A stretch of DNA of 64,000 nucleotides from Anaeromyxobacter diazotrophicus (GTDB taxonomy: Bacteria > Myxococcota > Myxococcia > Myxococcales > Anaeromyxobacteraceae): the NCBI RefSeq assembly GCF_013340205.1, contig NZ_BJTG01000002.1, forward strand, positions 372,001-436,000, read 5' to 3'. The notes below the pieces were generated by a model. The model had not been told where the DNA came from, searched no databases, and saw nothing but the letters and a program-made list of their open reading frames with translations. Position 1 is the stretch's first letter. Every line of letters starts with the position of its first letter. A program made the translations under genes and the position numbers. This document shows, in pieces, positions 43,103-51,511 of this stretch.

Positions 43103-43354
43103 CTACGCCTGCGCGGCCGGCGCCCTCGCGCCCAGGTCGGCCGCCACCCCGCGGAGCCGCTCGCGGACACCCGGCACGAGCAGGGCGCCCAGCGCCGCGC
43201 GCGCCATCGGCCGGGTCAGCTTCGAGAAGAACCCGCCTCCCGCCACGTAGCCCGCGAACACGCCGAGCGCGAGCATGGGGTAGGGGCGCTCCTGGACGCG
43301 CTGCCCCAGCCCTTCGAGGATCTCCTGGATGTCGAGCCGCGCGCCGTCCGCCAT
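43103..43354 (-). CDS. Small membrane protein next to YtxH gene
   Basis: 82 aa from ATG 43354, which has AGGGGG at good spacing; a longer frame to 43396 is less likely. One hydrophobic segment (about 27-45, PMLALGVFAGYVAGGGFFS) and an amphipathic C-terminus. I do not recognise the family. Size, spacing and orientation suggest it acts with the YtxH protein. Confidence 0.65.
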   Translation of the reverse strand: MADGARLDIQEILEGLGQRVQERPYPMLALGVFAGYVAGGGFFSKLTRPMARAALGALLVPGVRERLRGVAADLGARAPAAQA

Positions 43355-43411
43355 GCCGAACCCCCTCGATCTCCGCCCGGCGCTCAAGCTGCGCACGCCC
43401 GGCGCGACGCG

Positions 43412-44191
43412 CTAACGCACTTCGGTGGTGACCCCCTGGGTGGCGACGGGGCGGGCCGGTGGGGGCCGGCGGGCCGCGGGCGCGAGCTCGAGGTCCACCA
43501 CGACCGGCAGGTGGTCGGAGGCGAGGCGGGCGAGCCGGGTGTCGTGCACCGAGCAGCCGAGCACGCGCACCGCCGATCCCACGTACGCCCGGTCGAGGCG
43601 GACCAGCGGGAACGCCGACGGGAAGGTGGCGCGCGGGCTCCCGGCGGCGAGCGCCGCGTCGGCGAGCTGGCGCCGGATCCAGCGCGGCACGGCGGACCGG
43701 CTCGACCACGCGTTGAAGTCGCCCAGCAGCACGAGCGGGTAGGCGAGCGCGGTGTCGCGCAGGATGTCCGCCGACAGGAGCTGCGCCGCCTGGCGCCGCC
43801 GCTCGCGCCGGTCGAGCCCGAGGTGGACGTTGAAGACGTGCAGCGCGCCCGCTCCGAGGTCGACGTCGGCCCGCAGGCAGCCGCGCTTCTCCCGGCGCGG
43901 GACCGAGAGGTCGTAGCTGCGGGTGGCGGCGATGGGGTGCCGCGAGAGGATGCAGTTCCCGTAGGGATAGCCGCCGCGCAGCTCGGTGAGGCCGAAGGCC
44001 TGCGCGAGGCCGGTGAGGCGGGCCAGCGTCCCCGCCGGATCGAGCAGCTCGCCCGGCCCGCCCAGCGCGCCCACCTCCTGCAGGCCGGCCACGTCGGCGC
44101 GCGTCTCCTCGATGACCAGGGCCACCCGCTCCGGATCGGCGCGCCCGTCCCGGCCGCGCATGCCGTGGATGTTCCACGACAGGACCCTCAC
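43412..44191 (-). CDS. Endonuclease/exonuclease/phosphatase-family protein
   Basis: A 259-aa DNase I-like metal-dependent phosphodiesterase. The signatures are VLSWNIHGM at the N-terminus, a catalytic Glu in VAGLQEV, GDFNAW in the middle and SDHLPVVVDLEL near the end. No signal peptide. GTG 44191 overlaps the stop of the alkaline-phosphatase-superfamily gene (GTGA), so the two are coupled. The substrate (nucleic acid, phospholipid or inositol phosphate) is unknown. Confidence 0.85.
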   Translation of the reverse strand: MRVLSWNIHGMRGRDGRADPERVALVIEETRADVAGLQEVGALGGPGELLDPAGTLARLTGLAQAFGLTELRGGYPYGNCILSRHPIAATRSYDLSVPRREKRGCLRADVDLGAGALHVFNVHLGLDRRERRRQAAQLLSADILRDTALAYPLVLLGDFNAWSSRSAVPRWIRRQLADAALAAGSPRATFPSAFPLVRLDRAYVGSAVRVLGCSVHDTRLARLASDHLPVVVDLELAPAARRPPPARPVATQGVTTEVR

Positions 44192-45936
44192 GGTGCGCTC
44201 CCGCGCCGCGCCGCCGCCGCGCCGCGCTGGCCGGGGGCGCGCCGCGGCGTGCGGTAGGCCTCGTCGAAGAGCCGGTAGAGGGCGTCGGGGCGCACGGTGT
44301 CGCCGAAGCGGAGGGCGCAGCCGGGCGGGTGGACGAAGAAGGTCTCGAGCTCCTCGGGCGCCACGCCGCCGTGCGAGCCGAACTCCCAGGCGTAGGCCAC
44401 CGGGACCTGCCCCTCGCCGCGCCAGCCGAGGACGACCAGGTCGCCGGCGTGCGGGAGGGAGACGAGGTCCGCCAGGTAGCCGGCGAGCAGCGCCGGGTCG
44501 GGGTGCGGCAGCCGCGCCACGTCCGCCGGGAGCGCGAGGTCGAGCTCCTCGCCCCGCGCGAGCGCCACCCCGCGCCGGCCCTGGCGGGCCACCACGATCC
44601 CCACCGCGCGCGACTCGCGCAGCGCGGAGAGCACCCCGGGGTGGCGCCGCCGCACCGCCTCGAGGTCGATGGGGGCGCGCTCGTCGGTGAAGTAGACGTG
44701 GGCGAGGTCGCCCGCCTCCGCGGTCACGACGCGGTCCAGCCGGGCGAACCCGAGGGCGTGCCCGATGACCCCCCGCTCCAGTCGGTCGAGGCCGCGGCCC
44801 AGGCGGACGCGCAACGCGGCGGGCCAGGTGGAGAGCGCGGCCCGCACGGCGCGCGTCTGCGCCAGCCGGACCGCCTCCTCGCCCCCGAGCCGCCGCGGCA
44901 CCGCCACGCCGCCGTCGGCGAGCGCCAGGTACTCGGGCAGGGAGAGGCCGGTGAACGACTCGAAGGGCTTGGTGGCGACGTGCCCGTGGTCGGAGAAGAC
45001 GTAGACGTCGTAGCGCAGCGACGGCACCGCCTCGGCGGCGGCGTAGACGGCGGCCAGCGCGAGGTCCATGGAGCGGAGCTGGGACACGGCCTCGGGCGCG
45101 TCGGGCCCGCGCCGGTGCGCGAACTCGTCGTAGCCGAGCAGGTCGCAATAGACGATCGGGACGCCGCGGGCGACGTCGATGAGGATGCCCTCCACCGCCA
45201 GCTCGCGCATGAGCGCCCCGACCAGCAGCCGGTGGAGGAGGAAGCGCGGCTCGTGCTTCAGCCGCCCCAGCGTGAGCGACCAGGCGGCGCCCTGCCACAG
45301 CCCCAGCGCCAGCTCGTGCGCCGCCCGGCCCGCCGTGCGCGCCGCCGTGACCGTGTGGACGAGGGCGCTCGCCAGCGCGTCCCAGCCGGAGAAGCCGCCG
45401 GCGAGCTCTTCCAGGCCGTACTCGCCGGCCAGCCCCGAGAGGCAGAAGTGCGGGAGCGCGGCGCCGCCGCTGAAGATGGAGAAGTACGACGTCCCGCCCT
45501 CGAGGAGCGGGCGGTGGCGCTCGGAGAGGCTCGCCTCGATGGCGGCGGCGTCGGAGGCGCGGTCCATCCGGATCTCGCGCCCGCTGCGGCGGTCGTACCA
45601 GACGAAGCCCGGGACGCTGGGCGAGACGCCGTAGAGCAGGCCGGCCTGGAAGGCGGGGGTCGAGGCGGGGACGCCCCCGCGGGCGCTGGCGAGCCCGCTC
45701 TCCCCGCGCCGCAGCCGGCGGGCGAGGAACGGCATGTGGCCCGCGTCCATCGCCCACTCGAGCCGGCGCCGCGAGACGCCGTCGAGCTGAACCAGGAGGA
45801 GCCGCCGCCCGCTCTCCAGCGGTCCAGGCCGGAGGCGGCCGCGCTCCGAGAGGGGGCGGAGCACGTGCCGCACCCCGGGGCCCGCCAGCCGCGCCAGGGC
45901 GTCGTCGACCCGCGCCTTCGTGCCCCGCAGCCTCAC
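44188..45936 (-). CDS. Alkaline-phosphatase-superfamily phosphodiesterase
   Basis: 582 aa. A metal-site Asp lies in LLLVQLDGVSRRRL (about 47-60), a candidate nucleophile Ser or Thr in GVPASTPAFQAGLLYG (about 88-103), and the second metal cluster in YCDLLGYDEFAH and VFSDHGHV. It resembles the type I phosphodiesterase/nucleotide pyrophosphatase group. No clear signal peptide. TAGCCT lies 6 nt before its GTG start. Coupling with the EEP gene suggests sequential hydrolysis of a lipid or nucleotide. Confidence 0.8.
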   Translation of the reverse strand: MRLRGTKARVDDALARLAGPGVRHVLRPLSERGRLRPGPLESGRRLLLVQLDGVSRRRLEWAMDAGHMPFLARRLRRGESGLASARGGVPASTPAFQAGLLYGVSPSVPGFVWYDRRSGREIRMDRASDAAAIEASLSERHRPLLEGGTSYFSIFSGGAALPHFCLSGLAGEYGLEELAGGFSGWDALASALVHTVTAARTAGRAAHELALGLWQGAAWSLTLGRLKHEPRFLLHRLLVGALMRELAVEGILIDVARGVPIVYCDLLGYDEFAHRRGPDAPEAVSQLRSMDLALAAVYAAAEAVPSLRYDVYVFSDHGHVATKPFESFTGLSLPEYLALADGGVAVPRRLGGEEAVRLAQTRAVRAALSTWPAALRVRLGRGLDRLERGVIGHALGFARLDRVVTAEAGDLAHVYFTDERAPIDLEAVRRRHPGVLSALRESRAVGIVVARQGRRGVALARGEELDLALPADVARLPHPDPALLAGYLADLVSLPHAGDLVVLGWRGEGQVPVAYAWEFGSHGGVAPEELETFFVHPPGCALRFGDTVRPDALYRLFDEAYRTPRRAPGQRGAAAARRGSAP

Positions 45937-45999
45937 CTCCCAAGGCTAGGGAGGCGTCGGGCGAGCGGCAGCGCGGCATGGCGCGCGGGGGGCCGGGGA

Positions 46000-46491
46000 T
46001 CAGCGCGCGGTCCAGCGCACCTCGACGACCGTGATCTCCACCCGGCCGGCGGGGCGCTCGAACCGGACGGTGTCCCCCTCCGCCTTCCCGAGGAGCGCTC
46101 GCCCGAGCGGCGCGTCGACGCTGAGCAGGCCGCGCCCGGCGTCCGCCTCGTCCGGGCCGACCAGCCGGTACAGCCTCTCCTCGCCGTCCTCCGCCTCGAC
46201 CGTGACCCAGGCGCCGAAGTAGGCGCGGCCGGAGGGGTGCGGGCGCGGGTCGACGACCGTGAGCTCGTCCATGCGGGTGGAGAGGAACCGGAGCCGGCGA
46301 TCGAGCTCGCGCAGCTTGCGCTTCCCGTAGATGTACTCCGCGTTCTCGCTGCGGTCGCCCAGCGCCGCGGCCGCCTCGACCTCGGCCACCACGCGGGGGC
46401 GCAGCTCGGTCCAGATGCGGTCGTGCTCGGCCGCGATCCGCTGGTAGCCCTCGGGCGTGATGTAGCGGGGCCGCTTCGGGGTCGAGCTCAT
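46000..46491 (-). CDS. greB: GreA/GreB-family transcription elongation factor
   Basis: 163 aa with an N-terminal coiled-coil hairpin that reaches the RNA polymerase active site (acidic tip region LGDRSENAEYIYGKRKLREL) and a C-terminal FKBP-like domain. The YIYGKRKLRELDRRLRFL run is more GreB- than GreA-like. It stimulates cleavage of backtracked transcripts. TACCAT lies 9 nt upstream; the start region is shared with divergent metF. Confidence 0.9.
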   Translation of the reverse strand: MSSTPKRPRYITPEGYQRIAAEHDRIWTELRPRVVAEVEAAAALGDRSENAEYIYGKRKLRELDRRLRFLSTRMDELTVVDPRPHPSGRAYFGAWVTVEAEDGEERLYRLVGPDEADAGRGLLSVDAPLGRALLGKAEGDTVRFERPAGRVEITVVEVRWTAR

Positions 46492-46517
46492 GGCGGTGCG
46501 ATGGTAACCTGCGCGGC

Positions 46518-47423
46518 GTGAAGGTCACCGACATCCTGCGCTTCGCGCGCGAGCGGGGCGAGCCCGTCTTCTCGTTCGAGTTCTTCCCGCCCCGCACCGA
46601 GGACGGGGTGCGCCAGCTCTTCGAGGCGGTCGAGGCGCTCCGGCCGCTCGCGCCCGGCTTCGTGTCGGTGACCTACGGCGCGGGCGGCTCGACCCGCGCC
46701 CGGACCCTCGAGCTCGTCACCCGGCTCAAGCGCGAGAGCGAGGTGGAGACGGTGGCGCACGTCACCTGCGCCGGCGCGTCGCGCCAGGAGCTGGCGCAGG
46801 TGCTGGACGAGCTGGCGGCGGCGGGCGTGCAGAACGTGCTCGCCCTGCGCGGGGACCCGCCGCGCGGGCAGCGCGTCTTCGAGCCGCACCCCGAGGGCTT
46901 CCGCTACGCGAGCGAGCTGGTGGCGTTCATCCGGGCGGAGCCGGCGCGCTGGAGCTTCTGCGTCGGGGCGGCCGCGTACCCCGAGGGGCACGTCGAGACG
47001 CGCGACCTGGCGCGCGACCTCGCCCACCTGAAGCTCAAGGTGGACGCCGGCGCCGACTTCCTCGTCACCCAGCTCTTCTTCCACAACGCCCACTACTTCC
47101 GGTTCGTCGAGCGCGCGCGCGCCGCCGGCATCGCCCTGCCGGTGCTGCCGGGCATCATGCCCTTCACGGCCGTCGAGCAGGTGGAGCGGTTCACGGCCCT
47201 GTGCGGCGCGGAGATCCCGCCCCGGCTGCGCGCTGCGATGCAGGTGCGCCGGGAGGACGCCGAGGGCTCGCTGCAGCTCGGGGTCGCGTACGCCGGCCTG
47301 CAGTGCGCCGACCTCCTGCGCCGGGGCGCGCCGGGCATCCACTTCTACACGCTCAACCGCTCCCCCTCCACCCGGGCCATCGTCGCCGCGCTGCGGGCTT
47401 CCGAGCCCTGGCGCGAGGGCTGA
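46518..47423 (+). CDS. metF: Methylenetetrahydrofolate reductase
   Basis: A 301-aa FAD-dependent TIM-barrel enzyme reducing 5,10-methylene-THF to 5-methyl-THF for methionine synthesis. FSFEFFPPRTEDG carries the catalytic Glu near residue 20; VTYGAGGSTR, NVLALRGDPP and VGAAAYPEGH are typical. The GTG start is 7 nt after TAACCT. Divergent from greB, with the putative -10 elements overlapping. Confidence 0.95.
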   Translation: MKVTDILRFARERGEPVFSFEFFPPRTEDGVRQLFEAVEALRPLAPGFVSVTYGAGGSTRARTLELVTRLKRESEVETVAHVTCAGASRQELAQVLDELAAAGVQNVLALRGDPPRGQRVFEPHPEGFRYASELVAFIRAEPARWSFCVGAAAYPEGHVETRDLARDLAHLKLKVDAGADFLVTQLFFHNAHYFRFVERARAAGIALPVLPGIMPFTAVEQVERFTALCGAEIPPRLRAAMQVRREDAEGSLQLGVAYAGLQCADLLRRGAPGIHFYTLNRSPSTRAIVAALRASEPWREG

Positions 47424-47603
47424 CGGCGCCGCTCCGCCGGAAGGCGTGCGCCGTGCCCCGGACGCTCGCCCGGCCGGCCGGGCGCCGTCCCCTCGCATCC
47501 CCTCGGGAGGCCGGCGTCCGACTCCCGCCCGCGCTCGCTTGCGCGCGCGCCGGTCTGCCCCGAGCTTACAGACGAGCGCGCCTCGCGCGCACTGGGGGGA
47601 AAC

Positions 47604-48038
47604 ATGCACCGCGTCACGCTGGTCCTTTGCGTCCTCGCCCTCTCCGCCGCCGCCGGGGCGGCGCGCGCCGGTGACGAGGGCGCGCCGCCCGCCGCCATGA
47701 GCCGCACGGCGCTCGCGGCGCTCCCGCCGCTCGCCCCGGTGGAGCGCGAGGCGGTCGGCGCCACCGACGCCTCCGGCGGCGGCACCATCCTCATGAGCGC
47801 GCTCTACGGCGGCCTCGCCGGCGCGGTCGTCGGCGTCGGCATCGGGCTCCTGGAGAACGGCAACTACGGGCGCGACATCGCCATCGGCGCCGGTGCCGGC
47901 ATCCTCATCGGCGGGGCGCTCGGCGCGGCGCACGCGCTCGGAGACTCGCGCGGCGTGGCCGCCACCGACGGGCTCAACACCACCGAGCGCTACCCGGTGC
48001 TCACCGCCCGTACGGTGCGCCTCGGCGGCCGGTTCTAG
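47604..48038 (+). CDS. Secreted glycine-zipper protein
   Basis: 144 aa with a signal peptide (about 1-22, cleavage near ARA-GD). The mature part has two Gly-rich helices (GGLAGAVVGVGIGLL and IAIGAGAGILIGGALGAA) of the glycine-zipper type, which insert in or span the outer membrane in related families. GGGGGGAAAC lies before ATG 47604. Function unknown. Confidence 0.75.
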   Translation: MHRVTLVLCVLALSAAAGAARAGDEGAPPAAMSRTALAALPPLAPVEREAVGATDASGGGTILMSALYGGLAGAVVGVGIGLLENGNYGRDIAIGAGAGILIGGALGAAHALGDSRGVAATDGLNTTERYPVLTARTVRLGGRF

Positions 48039-48103
48039 CCGGAAGCCCGGCGCGCCCGGCGGCGACCGCTACCCTGCGGCCGCGGGCGCGGTATGCTGGG
48101 CCG

Positions 48104-49030
48104 ATGGAACAGCTGCGCTTCGCCCCGGCCGCCGCCGGGGATCTCGGGGAGATCCGGCGCGTCCTGGCGGCGCTCGGGCTGCCGTCCGACGACGTCGGCG
48201 CCCCTCACCAGAGCTTCACCACGGCCCGCGCGGGCGAGGCGCTCGTCGGGTTCGTCGGGCTCGAGCTGTACGGGACGAACGCGCTCCTCCGCTCCCTGGC
48301 CGTCGTCCCCTCGCGGCACGGGGAGGGGCTCGGCGGCGAGCTCGCGCGCCGGGTGCTGGCGGAGGCCAGCGCCAAGGGGGTGCGCGAGGTCTACCTCCTC
48401 ACCACCACCGCCGAGGGGTTCTTCGAGCGCGCCGGGTTCGCGCGCGTGGCGCGGGAGCACGTGCCCGGGCCGGTGCGGGAGAGCCCGGAGTTCAAGACGC
48501 TCTGCCCGGCGAGCGCCGTCTGCATGATGAAGCGCCTCGCGGCGGACGGGGCGGCGGCGAGCGAGGGCGCGGCGCCCGCGCCGCGGCCGCCGCGGGTGCG
48601 CGTCCGCGAGTTCGCCCCGGACGACGTGGATCGCGCGCTGGCGCTGTGGCGCTCCTGCGAGGGGATCGTGCTGCGGGACGCGGACGACCGGCGCGAGCCC
48701 ATCACCCGCTACCTCGACCGGAACCCCGGGCTGAGCTTCGTCTGCGAGGTGGGGGCGGAGCTGGCCGGCGCCGTCCTCTGCGGCACCGACGGCCGCCGCG
48801 GGTTCCTCCACCACCTGGCGGTCGCGCCCGCCCACCGCCACCGCGGCCTCGGGCGCGCGCTCGCGCTGGCGGCCGCGGAGGCGCTCGCGCGCGAGGGTGT
48901 CGACAAGTGTCACCTCATGGTGCTGCCGTCGAACGCGGCCGCGCGCGCGTTCTGGCGCCGCCTCGGGTGGGAGGAGCGCACCGACGTGCTGCTCATGTCG
49001 CGGCTCGCCTCCCGGTCGCACGCGGCGTGA
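48104..49030 (+). CDS. Tandem GNAT acetyltransferase (ArsN2-like plus GNAT fusion)
   Basis: 308 aa in two acetyltransferase domains. The first (about 1-145) has the ArsN2 pattern: LGLPSDDV, GFVGLELYGTNALLRSLAV and GFFERAGFARV. Related ArsN proteins acetylate organoarsenicals such as arsinothricin. The second (about 160-305) is a standard GNAT fold with the CoA loop HRHRGLGRALA and AFWRRLGW. A Pro/Ala linker joins them. TATGCT lies 6 nt before the ATG. No ars genes are nearby, so an arsenic role is only suggested by the fold. Confidence 0.8.
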   Translation: MEQLRFAPAAAGDLGEIRRVLAALGLPSDDVGAPHQSFTTARAGEALVGFVGLELYGTNALLRSLAVVPSRHGEGLGGELARRVLAEASAKGVREVYLLTTTAEGFFERAGFARVAREHVPGPVRESPEFKTLCPASAVCMMKRLAADGAAASEGAAPAPRPPRVRVREFAPDDVDRALALWRSCEGIVLRDADDRREPITRYLDRNPGLSFVCEVGAELAGAVLCGTDGRRGFLHHLAVAPAHRHRGLGRALALAAAEALAREGVDKCHLMVLPSNAAARAFWRRLGWEERTDVLLMSRLASRSHAA

Positions 49031-49064
49031 GCGGCGGGCGGCGCGCCGGAGCCGGGAGGGCGCC

Positions 49065-49424
49065 GTGATCGAGCTGGCGCTCGCGCGCGGGCGCGTGGCC
49101 CTGCGCCTGACCGCCGTGCGGCTGGGCGCGGACCTCGCGGTGACGCTCTCGGGCGGGGACCGCCCCCACGTCGGCGCGGTGGCGGTGAGCCAGCCGCGGG
49201 CGGACGCCGGCGCGACCACCTCCGTCCTGGCCATCCTCGGCCACCGGGAGGACGAGCTGGCCCGGCAGATCGCGGCGCGGCTCGCGGCGGCGACGCGCGG
49301 CGTGGTGACCGTGGCGTGCGGGATCCACCTGGACCGGATCACCCCGGCCGAGATCGAGGAGGTCCGCCGGGTGAGCGAGGAGCTGGCGCTGGAGCTGCTC
49401 GCGCGGCTCGCGACGGCCGGCTGA
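49065..49424 (+). CDS. LpdD-like prenylated-flavin chaperone domain protein
   Basis: A 119-aa stand-alone protein of the LpdD type. Characteristic segments are PHVGAVAVSQPR, SVLAILGHREDELAR and CGIHLDRITPAEIEEV. LpdD is associated with UbiD-like prenyl-FMN decarboxylases (gallate/protocatechuate systems). No ubiD or ubiX gene lies in this window, so its partner is elsewhere or different. GTG 49065 has GGGAGGG with 5-nt spacing. Confidence 0.75.
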   Translation: MIELALARGRVALRLTAVRLGADLAVTLSGGDRPHVGAVAVSQPRADAGATTSVLAILGHREDELARQIAARLAAATRGVVTVACGIHLDRITPAEIEEVRRVSEELALELLARLATAG

Positions 49425-49427
49425 CCT

Positions 49428-49688
49428 CTACCGCGCGTCCTCGTCCCACCAGCTCCGCAGCCAGGCCCCGAGGCGGCGGAAGCCGAGCCGCTCGACCGTG
49501 TAGGGGAACCAGGCGAGCAAGACGCCGCACAGGCCCACCACGCCGAGCGCGGTCAGGGCGCCGAGCGCGAGCGCGGCCGTGCGGTCGGGGCTGGCGCGGT
49601 AGCGCACCGCCACCGCGGCGAACCACGCCAGGCCGGGGCCGAAGCCGATGAGCGCCGCCAGGAGGGCGCGGGTGCGGGGCGCGATCAC
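49428..49688 (-). CDS. Two-helix membrane protein
   Basis: 86 aa with two hydrophobic helices (about 8-26 and 37-58) and a Trp/Arg-rich C-terminus (RLGAWLRSWWDEDAR). The GTG start overlaps the stop of a 29-codon microprotein gene (GTGA), which argues for this start over the longer frame to 49793. I do not recognise the family. Confidence 0.6.
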   Translation of the reverse strand: MIAPRTRALLAALIGFGPGLAWFAAVAVRYRASPDRTAALALGALTALGVVGLCGVLLAWFPYTVERLGFRRLGAWLRSWWDEDAR

Positions 49689-49774
49689 CGGCGCCTGCGC
49701 TTGCGGGTGAGGACCCGCACCGCCACCGCGAGGACCATCCCCGCGATCCAGAGCCAGAAGACGAGTCGCGTCAT
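49685..49774 (-). CDS. 29-aa single-span membrane microprotein
   Basis: An ATG-initiated frame of 29 codons reads MTRLVFWLWIAGMVLAVAV followed by a basic tail RVLTRKRRRR. That is one transmembrane helix with a positively charged cytoplasmic end. Its TGA overlaps the GTG of the 86-aa membrane protein as GTGA, the same coupling seen for confirmed gene pairs here. It is too short for standard gene callers. Function unknown; it may be a partner or regulator of the 86-aa protein. Confidence 0.5.
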   Translation of the reverse strand: MTRLVFWLWIAGMVLAVAVRVLTRKRRRR

Positions 49775-50006
49775 CGCCCCCGGCGTCTACCACGGACGCG
49801 GACCGGCGGGCAGGTTTCCGTGGGCGGCGCGAGCGCGCCCCGCGCGAGGTTGCTCGGCCCCATGCCGTGAAGGGGCGGGGGGCGCCGCCCGGCTGCCGTC
49901 GGCGCCGGGGAGCACCATCTTCTGACGCCAGCGGGCGGTTCGCCCGGTCGGTCGGCGGGGGGCTTCCCCTGCGTTGACGGATAGTCGAGATCCGCCAGGG
50001 GGGAGC

Positions 50007-50384
50007 ATGAGGATCGAGCGGACCCAGCGGTGGCTGCTGCTGTCACTCCTGGTGCTGGTGGCCGCTCCGGCCCGGGCCAGCACGTGGACCGTGAAGGACA
50101 CGGTCATCGAGGCGGCCGGCGCCACCCTCCATCTCCTCGACATGTCGCAGACGCTGCGGATCAGCGCCGACCCGAGATACGTGGAGAACAACCCGATCCT
50201 CGGCCGGCGCCCGGCCGCCGCCACCGTGACCGGGTACTTCGTGGGGACGCTGCTCCTGCACGTGACCGTGGCGCGCCTGCTGCCGCAGCCGTACCGGACG
50301 ATGTGGCAGCTCGCCTGGATCGGCGTCGAGGGCGGCTGCGTCGCGAACAACGTCCGGGCGGGGATCCAGTTCCGGCTGCCCTAG
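50007..50384 (+). CDS. Small membrane protein, DUF5658-like
   Basis: 125 aa with a signal-anchor (about 8-28) and two further hydrophobic stretches. The segment LLDMSQTLRI followed by ENNPILGRRP resembles the D-x-x-Q-T ... N-P pattern of DUF5658-type small membrane proteins. GGGGGGAG precedes ATG 50007. Function unknown. Confidence 0.6.
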   Translation: MRIERTQRWLLLSLLVLVAAPARASTWTVKDTVIEAAGATLHLLDMSQTLRISADPRYVENNPILGRRPAAATVTGYFVGTLLLHVTVARLLPQPYRTMWQLAWIGVEGGCVANNVRAGIQFRLP

Positions 50385-50443
50385 CGGAGCGCACGCGCCG
50401 GGTCCGGCTCGTCAAGGGCCGCGGCGGCGCTCGACGAAGAGGT

Positions 50444-50516
50444 TGACCCCACGGGGATTCGAACCCCGGTTGCAGCCTTGAAAGGGCCGAGTCCTGGGCC
50501 TCTAGACGATGGGGTC
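50444..50516 (-). tRNA. tRNA-Glu (anticodon TTC)
   Basis: Cloverleaf on the minus strand: acceptor GACCCCA/TGGGGTC, D-arm GTCTAGAGGCCCAGGAC, anticodon loop CTTTCAA with stem CGGCC/GGCTG, and T-loop TTCGAAT with GGGG/CCCC. Discriminator A; CCA is not encoded. Closely resembles E. coli tRNA-Glu. Confidence 0.95.
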
Positions 50517-50566
50517 GGAGCGCCGGAAACTAGCCGCCGGGGCCGCGGCTGTCAAAGAGTCCTCGC

Positions 50567-51418
50567 CTAGAACCCCCTCCCGCGCAGCTCCCCCAGCAGC
50601 CGCTCGTAGAAGGCGGGCGCGTCGAAGTGGCGCGACCAGCCGATCTGGGCGAAGTGGTCGGCGTCGATCTCGGCCAGGACCTCGCCCCAGGGCTGCGAGC
50701 TGGCGGGGACGAGGCCGTCGTTCGCCCCCGCGGCGGAGCGCAGGTACGCCCACGCCGGCAGCAGGAGCTTGTGCGTCTCGCGGCGCCGGGCGGCCACCCC
50801 GACCACCGAGCCGTAGGCGACCCCGGGCACGTCGGGGGCCGCGGCGCCGAGCGCGGCGGTGCGGGCGCTGGTGACCTCGTAGAACCCGTCCACGTCCACG
50901 CCGAGGCGGGTGAGGGCCCAGCGCAGGCCGAGGCGCTCGCCCAGGACCTCGGTGCCGAGGTCGGCGAGCGGGGTGCCGCGGTGCGGCGTCGCCACGGTGG
51001 TGAGCGAGGCGACCCGGTCGCCGAGGCCGAGCCGGCTCACCGCGTACCGCGCGTCGAGGCCGCCCATGGAGTGGGCGAGGATGTTCACCTTGCGGTCGGG
51101 GAGGGCCCGGACGCAGGCGGCGAGCGCCTCGGCGCGGGCGGCCACCGAGCCGGTGGCGGCCACCCGGGGCCGGTGGACGGCGCACCCCTGCGCCTCGAGG
51201 AGGTCCGGCAGCCCGCGGAAGTAGTCGTGCCGGACGCCGCGCACCTCGACGGCGTCGAAGCCCATGAGCCCGTGCACCAGGACCAGCGGGTGGCGGAGGT
51301 GGGGCGCGCGCCGGAGGGGGCGCGGGGCGGGGCGGAAGCGGCGCCAGACGAGCCAGCACGCCGCGCCGGCGGCGCCGGCGGCCAGGACCCCGAGCGCGAG
51401 GGCGAGGAGCGGCGACAC
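50567..51418 (-). CDS. Alpha/beta hydrolase, triacylglycerol lipase-like
   Basis: 283 aa. An N-terminal hydrophobic segment (about 1-25) serves as signal anchor or signal peptide. The oxyanion region is PLVLVHGLMGFD and the nucleophile Ser lies in ILAHSMGGLDARY. Candidate Asp in SAAGANDGLVPASS and His in DADHFAQIG complete the triad, matching bacterial lactonizing lipases (family I). No lipase foldase gene is nearby. TAGCGT lies 9 nt before the GTG start. The gene lies between two tRNA-Glu genes. Confidence 0.88.
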   Translation of the reverse strand: MSPLLALALGVLAAGAAGAACWLVWRRFRPAPRPLRRAPHLRHPLVLVHGLMGFDAVEVRGVRHDYFRGLPDLLEAQGCAVHRPRVAATGSVAARAEALAACVRALPDRKVNILAHSMGGLDARYAVSRLGLGDRVASLTTVATPHRGTPLADLGTEVLGERLGLRWALTRLGVDVDGFYEVTSARTAALGAAAPDVPGVAYGSVVGVAARRRETHKLLLPAWAYLRSAAGANDGLVPASSQPWGEVLAEIDADHFAQIGWSRHFDAPAFYERLLGELRGRGF

Positions 51419-51511
51419 GCGCGCGCGACGCTAGCTTCGGCTCACCCGGCGGGCAACGGCGGCGGCGTGGGGAGCTGTGCGTGCCTCCCCGCTCGCCGCC
51501 GTGCAACCGAT

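Noticed and set aside
47424-47603. Regulatory RNA or riboswitch upstream of the glycine-zipper gene
   Set aside because: Only GC-rich sequence with a GCGCGC palindrome; no recognisable riboswitch core and no U-run.
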